DNA from: Tethya wilhelma
Lineage: Eukaryota > Porifera > Demospongiae > Tethyida > Tethyidae
DNA: 64,000 bases
Reading direction: 5' to 3'
Assembly: GCA_964030475.1 (NCBI GenBank)
Contig: CAXIPT010000002.1
Span: forward strand, 15,876,860-15,940,859
This document shows, piece by piece, positions 59,478 to 64,000 of this stretch; positions within the stretch are counted from its first letter, which is position 1, and each line of letters begins with the position of its first letter. The position numbers and the translations under genes are program-made. Under the pieces are notes generated by a model, which ran no database searches, was not told the DNA's origin, and worked only from the letters and a program-made list of their open reading frames with translations.

Positions 59478-60107
59478 ATGGCTGTAGTTTTGGGGAGAAA
59501 CGAAATAGCAATAAAGAAGATTGGAGCAGCAGTCTCTATCCCTGACAATCCAATAGCAAAGCTCATGTACTATTTGGAATGTGTTTGTGCATGTGTAGAT
59601 GCTGATTCTGATCCTAAAATCAGTCGTTTGCGAGCCTACAAGACAAACTATGCAAGTCTGTCAAGAGATGAGGAGGCCACATTGCTGATTCTTTGTCTGG
59701 CACTAAGCCCTGACAAGCTCATTGGATCTATACTGTTCCCAGCAAATGACAATGAACTCGAGGGAGGTAAAACGAATCAGTTCTATGAGCTAAGTGCAGT
59801 GAATACAAGACTGATTGTAGCTCAATCTCTTCTCATCGGTGGACAACAACGAAGGGTTCGCAAGATTATGATGTTTAAGAAGGCTTGGATTGAAAACTAC
59901 TATGTGAACCCTCTTCTAGCAATTGAACGAATCAACCGTACTACTAGAGCATTGCCTAGTTCGCAGCCAGCACCAGCACCTGTCAGACAAATTGTTGTAG
60001 TGCAACACGTTCCTGCAGCTACACAACAAACCACCAGACCAGCTCAACCAGCCAGGACTAATCCACCACCCAGAAGACAAAATTCGGGATGCTGCACTAT
60101 TTTGTGA
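59478..60107 (+). CDS. Unknown-family protein with C-terminal CaaX box (copy 1)
   Basis: Single-exon gene of 209 residues; I do not recognise the family. The N-terminal 160 residues look globular (NPIAKLMYYLECVCACVDAD, SLSRDEEATLLILCLALSPD, QFYELSAVNTRLIVAQSLLI, GGQQRRVRKIMMFKKAWIE). A Pro/Ala/Gln-rich linker follows. The end is GCCTIL: CTIL is a CaaX box whose final Leu favours geranylgeranylation, and the extra adjacent Cys could be palmitoylated. This suggests a membrane-anchored cytosolic protein. The ATG at 59478 is preceded by TTTCAG, so an untranslated upstream exon is possible. A paralogue follows 516 bp downstream on the same strand. No enzyme motif was seen. Confidence 0.8.
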   Translation: MAVVLGRNEIAIKKIGAAVSIPDNPIAKLMYYLECVCACVDADSDPKISRLRAYKTNYASLSRDEEATLLILCLALSPDKLIGSILFPANDNELEGGKTNQFYELSAVNTRLIVAQSLLIGGQQRRVRKIMMFKKAWIENYYVNPLLAIERINRTTRALPSSQPAPAPVRQIVVVQHVPAATQQTTRPAQPARTNPPPRRQNSGCCTIL

Positions 60108-60623
60108 AATCTGAACTTTATTACATTTTACCGATACGAGTCTAAGGCTGAACATCTACGACAAACTATAATATTATATAATTGTAATATTATTATTATT
60201 GCCTTGATTTGCTACTACCAAAATTAATCATAATTATATAGATTTATGACCTACTTATGCTGAGTTTTCAGACCCAGTCCAAATACTTCAGCATATTATT
60301 ATGTAGAGAAAATAAAGGAAGTAATTATGTTTCATTTTGATATGACCCCTTATCATGCTAGGGCACAAAAGTTATATCCGCGAAACTTTCTTGCGCTATT
60401 TGCATAGTTGACCGATAGCCTCGTTCCCATGGCCCAGGCCCAAAAAAGGGAACTCTGAGATGACCGTCGTCGACCTATTCTATCGGCGCCGGGGCGCGGC
60501 CGGCCCACAATAATAAAACCCGTAGTCGAACGTCAAACCGAGTCAAAGTCTAAATTGAGGTATTTTTACACAATTTCTCCATTCTTTTTGTTCTAAAGTG
60601 CAGATTATTAAAGGTAGATAATC
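60108..60623. other. Spacer between the CaaX paralogues
   Basis: AT-rich at first, then at about 60415-60500 a CG-rich patch that contains half of a TAGCCTC-family element (TAGCCTCGTTCCCATGGCCC). The rest is the probable promoter and 5' UTR of the second gene. No coding. Confidence 0.5.
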
Positions 60624-61154
60624 ATGGCTGCAGTAATGGGAAGAACGGAGATTTCAATAAAGAAGACCGGCTCAGCTACCACCGTCCCCAACGATCCGAT
60701 AGCGAAGCTCATGTACTATTTTGACTGTGTATGCACATGCGTCGAACCGGATTCTGATGCTGAAATACGTCGCTTACGAGCCTACCAAACAAATTATTCA
60801 AGTCTGTCCAGCAGCGAGGAGGCCAAATTATTACTTCTTTGTCTTGCACTGAGTCCCGATAAACTCATTGGAACGATTTTTTTCCCCGCCGATGATAGCG
60901 AAAATTTAGATGGGTGCTCTAATGAGTTCTATGAGCTGAGCGCTGTGAGTACTAGATTGGTTATTGCAGATTCACTTCTAATTGGAGGGCAGCAAAAGAA
61001 GATTCGCAATATCATGAAGTTCAAGAAATCTTGGATCGAAAAGAATTACTTGAATCCACTTAGCTCTTTCCAGGAAAGAAACAGCAGATCTAGAGCCTTG
61101 CCCAGCCCACCGAGGCAAGCACGCCGAAGAGATGATTCATGTAATATTTTGTGA
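60624..61154 (+). CDS. Unknown-family protein with C-terminal CaaX box (copy 2)
   Basis: Paralogue of the gene at 59478-60107, 176 residues, single exon. The globular part aligns almost without gaps (NDPIAKLMYYFDCVCTCVEP, SEEAKLLLLCLALSPDKLIG, EFYELSAVSTRLVIADSLLI, GGQQKKIRNIMKFKKSWIEK). The linker is shorter and basic (RQARRRDD), followed by the CaaX box CNIL. A polybasic stretch plus a prenyl group is a typical plasma-membrane targeting combination. The conservation of core and CaaX box, against a free linker, indicates selection on both. The family is not recognised. The N-terminus is well fixed, because MAAVMGRTEISIKK matches MAVVLGRNEIAIKK of copy 1. Confidence 0.82.
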   Translation: MAAVMGRTEISIKKTGSATTVPNDPIAKLMYYFDCVCTCVEPDSDAEIRRLRAYQTNYSSLSSSEEAKLLLLCLALSPDKLIGTIFFPADDSENLDGCSNEFYELSAVSTRLVIADSLLIGGQQKKIRNIMKFKKSWIEKNYLNPLSSFQERNSRSRALPSPPRQARRRDDSCNIL

Positions 61155-61467
61155 AAAACTTAAAATTAATGTATGTCATTTACGTGCTGTATACTGAGCA
61201 TTGTAGTTATAGCTGATTGTCATAATAATGCTATAATATAGAATATATAATTGTGTGTAAAAAACACTATAATGTAATAATAATTATAATTATACCAACT
61301 TTTTTAAGTAAAATTGTAAAAGTTTATAATTATTCAAAGATAGCTGAATGACACGTGACTAATTTGTCCTGCTATATAAAAAAGTATGTAGCCAGTTTGA
61401 ATGACAGGATTATATTATATTATTTCACTGTATGTCATTTTCGCTGTATGTTGATTCAACCAAATGT

Positions 61468-62944
61468 ACAACTGTGATACCCTCTGCATTCAATCCTTGA
61501 AATTAATCTGTGAGCATTTGAGTGCAAAGGTTGGACCAGAAGTTTCTAATGTTGAGCCTCATCTCTCGAAAGAAGTGATTATAATATTTAATAGAAATGC
61601 AGATCTGATTCAAAATCAGAAATTAGGGTACAATGATAATGCATGAAAATCATAATAATGACATTGTATTGTGATATTATTACTCAACATTCAGCATGTA
61701 TAGTATACAGCAATTTTAGGCTATGCCTCTAGCTGTTAGAGGAATTCACACATTACTCAAAACAAACATTATTGTTGAGTGCACTTGTAGTCAGTAGTCT
61801 GCATTGGTTCATGAATATGTAACACTCAATTTTTTTTATTCTTATTGTCATGATTATCATTATAATACCAGCTATCACAACAACTTTCATAGTCAGCCCA
61901 GCTGTAGTTTTGACTTAAAGGGTTAATCATAATAATTATCAAGTATATAGTAACCTGCATGCATATATGGCTTGGAGAATCATAATAGTGATCTATGGAC
62001 TGGGTATTCACTTATTAGCCTGTTTAATAGAGCAGCCAGTTAAAGAGTTGTCCTGCATGTCTCAGATATTCTTCAGATTCCTATCCAATAGCCTTGACTA
62101 TAATAAAATGCATGGATGATTGGGGGAGAGTGGGGGTATAATTGCATGATATCATTGTTATAATAATTGTACAATCAATAACCAATAACTCTAGTATCTT
62201 TGGCAACATGTTTATATTTAATATGCTGAAATATGAGAATTCAGCAGCTAAACATAATACAGAAGTGGATTATTGTCTCTAAAGCTAGACCCTTTTCACA
62301 AATTAATATGAAGACTGTGAGACCCTCTGTATTCAAACACTAAATTCATTGACTGTGAGCATTTGAGTGCAAAGGTTGGACCAGAAGCTAAGATGATGAG
62401 GACTTGAGCTTTAACATCTCTCAAAAGGAGCATTATAGCAATGCAAATCTGATTCAGAATCAGAAATTAGGGTACAATGATATTGTACAAAATTAAAATA
62501 ATAAAAATCTATTTCAATATTATTACTTGGCTATAAACAACATACAGCAAATTTAGGCTAAGCCTCTAACTGTTAAAGAATTGACCACACACATTACTCA
62601 AAACAAGCTTTATTGTTGACAATGTTGAGTGGATTTGTAGTCAGCATTGGATCATGAATATGTAACACTCAGTTATTTACTCTCAGAGTGTCCTGATTAT
62701 CATTATCATCATAATGCCAGCTATCACAACAACTTTCATACTCCTGCCAGCTGCAGTTTTGACTTAAAGGGATAATCATAATTATTATAGTAACCTGCGC
62801 ATGCATATATGGCCTGGATATATTATCATAGCGACCTATGGACTGGGTAATTTACGCATTAGTTAGAGCAGCCAGTAAATATAGTTGTCCTGCATGCCTC
62901 CTCAGATTCCTATCCAACAGCCTTGACTACTAGGGTAATGATTA
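61468..62944. repeat. Tandem duplication of an approximately 640-bp block
   Basis: Unit 1 is about 61468-62112 and unit 2 about 62315-62944, offset by about 845 bp. Shared landmarks in the same order include GTGAGCATTTGAGTGCAAAGG, TCATGAATATGTAACACTCA, CCAGCTATCACAACAACTTT, GTTTTGACTTAAAGGG, CTATGGACTGGGTA and CCTATCCAA-AGCCTTGACTA. Many small indels suggest an old duplication. Neither unit has a coding frame. Confidence 0.85.
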
Positions 62945-62946
62945 AA

Positions 62947-62949
<3 letters not shown>

Positions 62950-62996
<47 letters not shown>
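62950..62996. repeat. TG microsatellite
   Basis: About 23 TG units immediately after duplicated unit 2. Confidence 0.9.
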
Positions 62997-63138
62997 ACTA
63001 CAGCATCATTATCATCAGACATAGTTGATCTCCGGTACAATACGTAAGATAGAATACCTCTTTACAGAATAGCTTCTACTTGTTTGTATATAGCTTCCAT
63101 TGTGTCGTTTCAATTACTGAGCTATTCTATATACATAA

Positions 63139-63900
63139 CTAGATAATAGAACTAGAAAGTTTTCTGTGGTGCTCAGCGAATGCAGATTTGAATCTAGATG
63201 TCAGTTCAGAGTCTTCAGTGTTTGTGAGTAACTTCTGGGCTAGAAAGTTAAGATTTTGAAGACGAGTTAGTGGCAAGCATATACTAGTATAGCATTGAGG
63301 TGCCGTGGTATTTTTTCTGAAATCATTCATGGTTTAAAACGTCTACACAGTATTTTGAACACTGAAGTGAGTTGTGTAAACAAGAAAGAGGAATTGAATA
63401 ATTACCTGACATAATATTATTGCATGTCAAGAAACTTGTACTATTAGCTATGCTGTGTTACACTTCCCTATGATAGCCGATGTTCAATGCAATAGCCAGG
63501 TTTTGTGTAATTTCCATGGAGGTGACTGGTCAGTGTGTGTTTGAAATGATTTATTAAAAGGTATGGAGTGTCTAGAGTGTTGGTTCAATTGTCAACTCTA
63601 TGACAAAATCTATATAGCTAGAGGAAAGTATACAAACTACCATGTCTCTATAGAAACTTAGCAAAACTGCATAATATATATATATTATAATATTATAAGG
63701 CAATCCTCTATAATACTTTTTTCAACACTTGCACTACGGAGAACAACAATCTGGAGATCGATGTAAACCTTGTCTGATTCACGATTTCCGACCTGGATTT
63801 CTCGTACTGAATTGCTTGTCTTACTCTTCATAGTAACTATTGAAAAAGGTCTAGCTTGAGACACAATAGTACGATCCACTTCGGTCATGTTGAGCTCCTG
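63139..63900 (-). CDS. Possible gene fragment at the right edge (uncertain)
   Basis: Two minus-strand open stretches look somewhat protein-like. One is about 63892-63720 (MTEVDRTIVSQARPFSIVTM, SVREIQVGNRESDKVYIDLQ). The other is about 63315-63139 (LPLTRLQNLNFLAQKLL, EDSELTSRFKSAFAEHHRKL, stop). A TTTCAG acceptor-like site precedes the second. They could be exons of one gene running off the window, but no family was recognised and no join was proven. Confidence 0.25.
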
Positions 63901-63917
63901 AATTCTCATACATACGC

Positions 63918-63919
63918 AT

Positions 63920-64000
<81 letters not shown>
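63918..64000. repeat. CA microsatellite at the window end
   Basis: About 40 uninterrupted CA units running off the window. Open frames reading through it are artefacts. Confidence 0.95.

Larger units (their letters stand above)
61155..63138. other. Non-coding region downstream of the CaaX genes
   Basis: AT-rich, with no gene recognised. It contains a tandemly duplicated block (61468-62112 and 62315-62944) and a TG tract (62950-62996). Confidence 0.6.

Noticed and set aside
63685..63999. Open frame starting in the CA repeat
   Set aside because: Its first 30 residues are Cys-Val translation of a microsatellite. Only the part below 63900 might be coding, and it is listed separately with low confidence.
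1..64000. CRISPR arrays, phage defence cassettes or bacterial operons
   Set aside because: Gene structure, splice sites and protein families are animal throughout. The periodic repeats are microsatellites, a coding repeat array or transposon ends.

Overview
The window is nuclear DNA from an animal. It is AT-rich, with intron-split genes, GT-AG splicing and many introns of only 50-150 bp. The gene set is metazoan: a Ki-67-type FHA/RVxF protein, CPEB2-4-type proteins, MARCH5, epsinR, ERI1, HELZ2 and a secreted NIDO protein. Compact spacing, close head-to-head gene pairs and frequent tiny inverted-repeat elements suggest an early-branching animal, most likely a demosponge. The phylum is inferred from style and gene content, not proven.

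Layout. 1-1732: repeats only. 1733-14225 (-): CDC23/APC8, whose roughly 9.5 kb intron (2743-12228) holds two intact, intronless FEM1-like genes (3546-5507 and 8262-10238, both -), a 73-bp relic of a third FEM1 copy, and a broken LINE-type retrotransposon (+). 14311-22043 (+): NT5C2-type purine 5'-nucleotidase, head-to-head with CDC23. 22946-25119 and 26409-29891 (both -): two tandem CPEB2-4-type genes. 30212-33080 (+): MARCH5-type RING-CH ligase with a 916-bp terminal-inverted-repeat element in its last intron. 33753-35502 (+): a second MARCH5-like gene that keeps the membrane region but shows no RING domain. 35957-39978 (-): Ki-67-like protein with 21 copies of a 21-residue repeat, head-to-head with CLINT1/epsinR (40260-44028, +). 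44396-45804 (+): ERI1. 46582-56945 (+): HELZ2 with two helicase domains, an RNB domain and one in-frame TGA. 57740-59015 (+): secreted NIDO protein with a TATA box. 59478-60107 and 60624-61154 (+): two paralogous, intronless genes of unknown family ending in CaaX boxes. 61155-64000: mostly non-coding, with a tandemly duplicated block of about 640 bp and long CA/TG tracts.

Functional themes. Ubiquitin ligation recurs: an APC/C subunit, two FEM1 receptors nested in its intron, and two MARCH5 relatives. RNA control recurs too: CPEB x2, ERI1 and HELZ2. These genes are not an operon, and I infer no pathway from their adjacency. Lineage-specific tandem duplication is the dominant process, seen in FEM1, CPEB, MARCH5 and the CaaX pair. 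The items most worth follow-up are the nested FEM1 cluster, the RING-less MARCH5 paralogue, the Cdk-site repeat array of the Ki-67-like protein, the HELZ2 stop codon and the unassigned CaaX family. Exon boundaries were read by eye from splice signals and family alignment from memory. Untranslated regions are mostly not determined.
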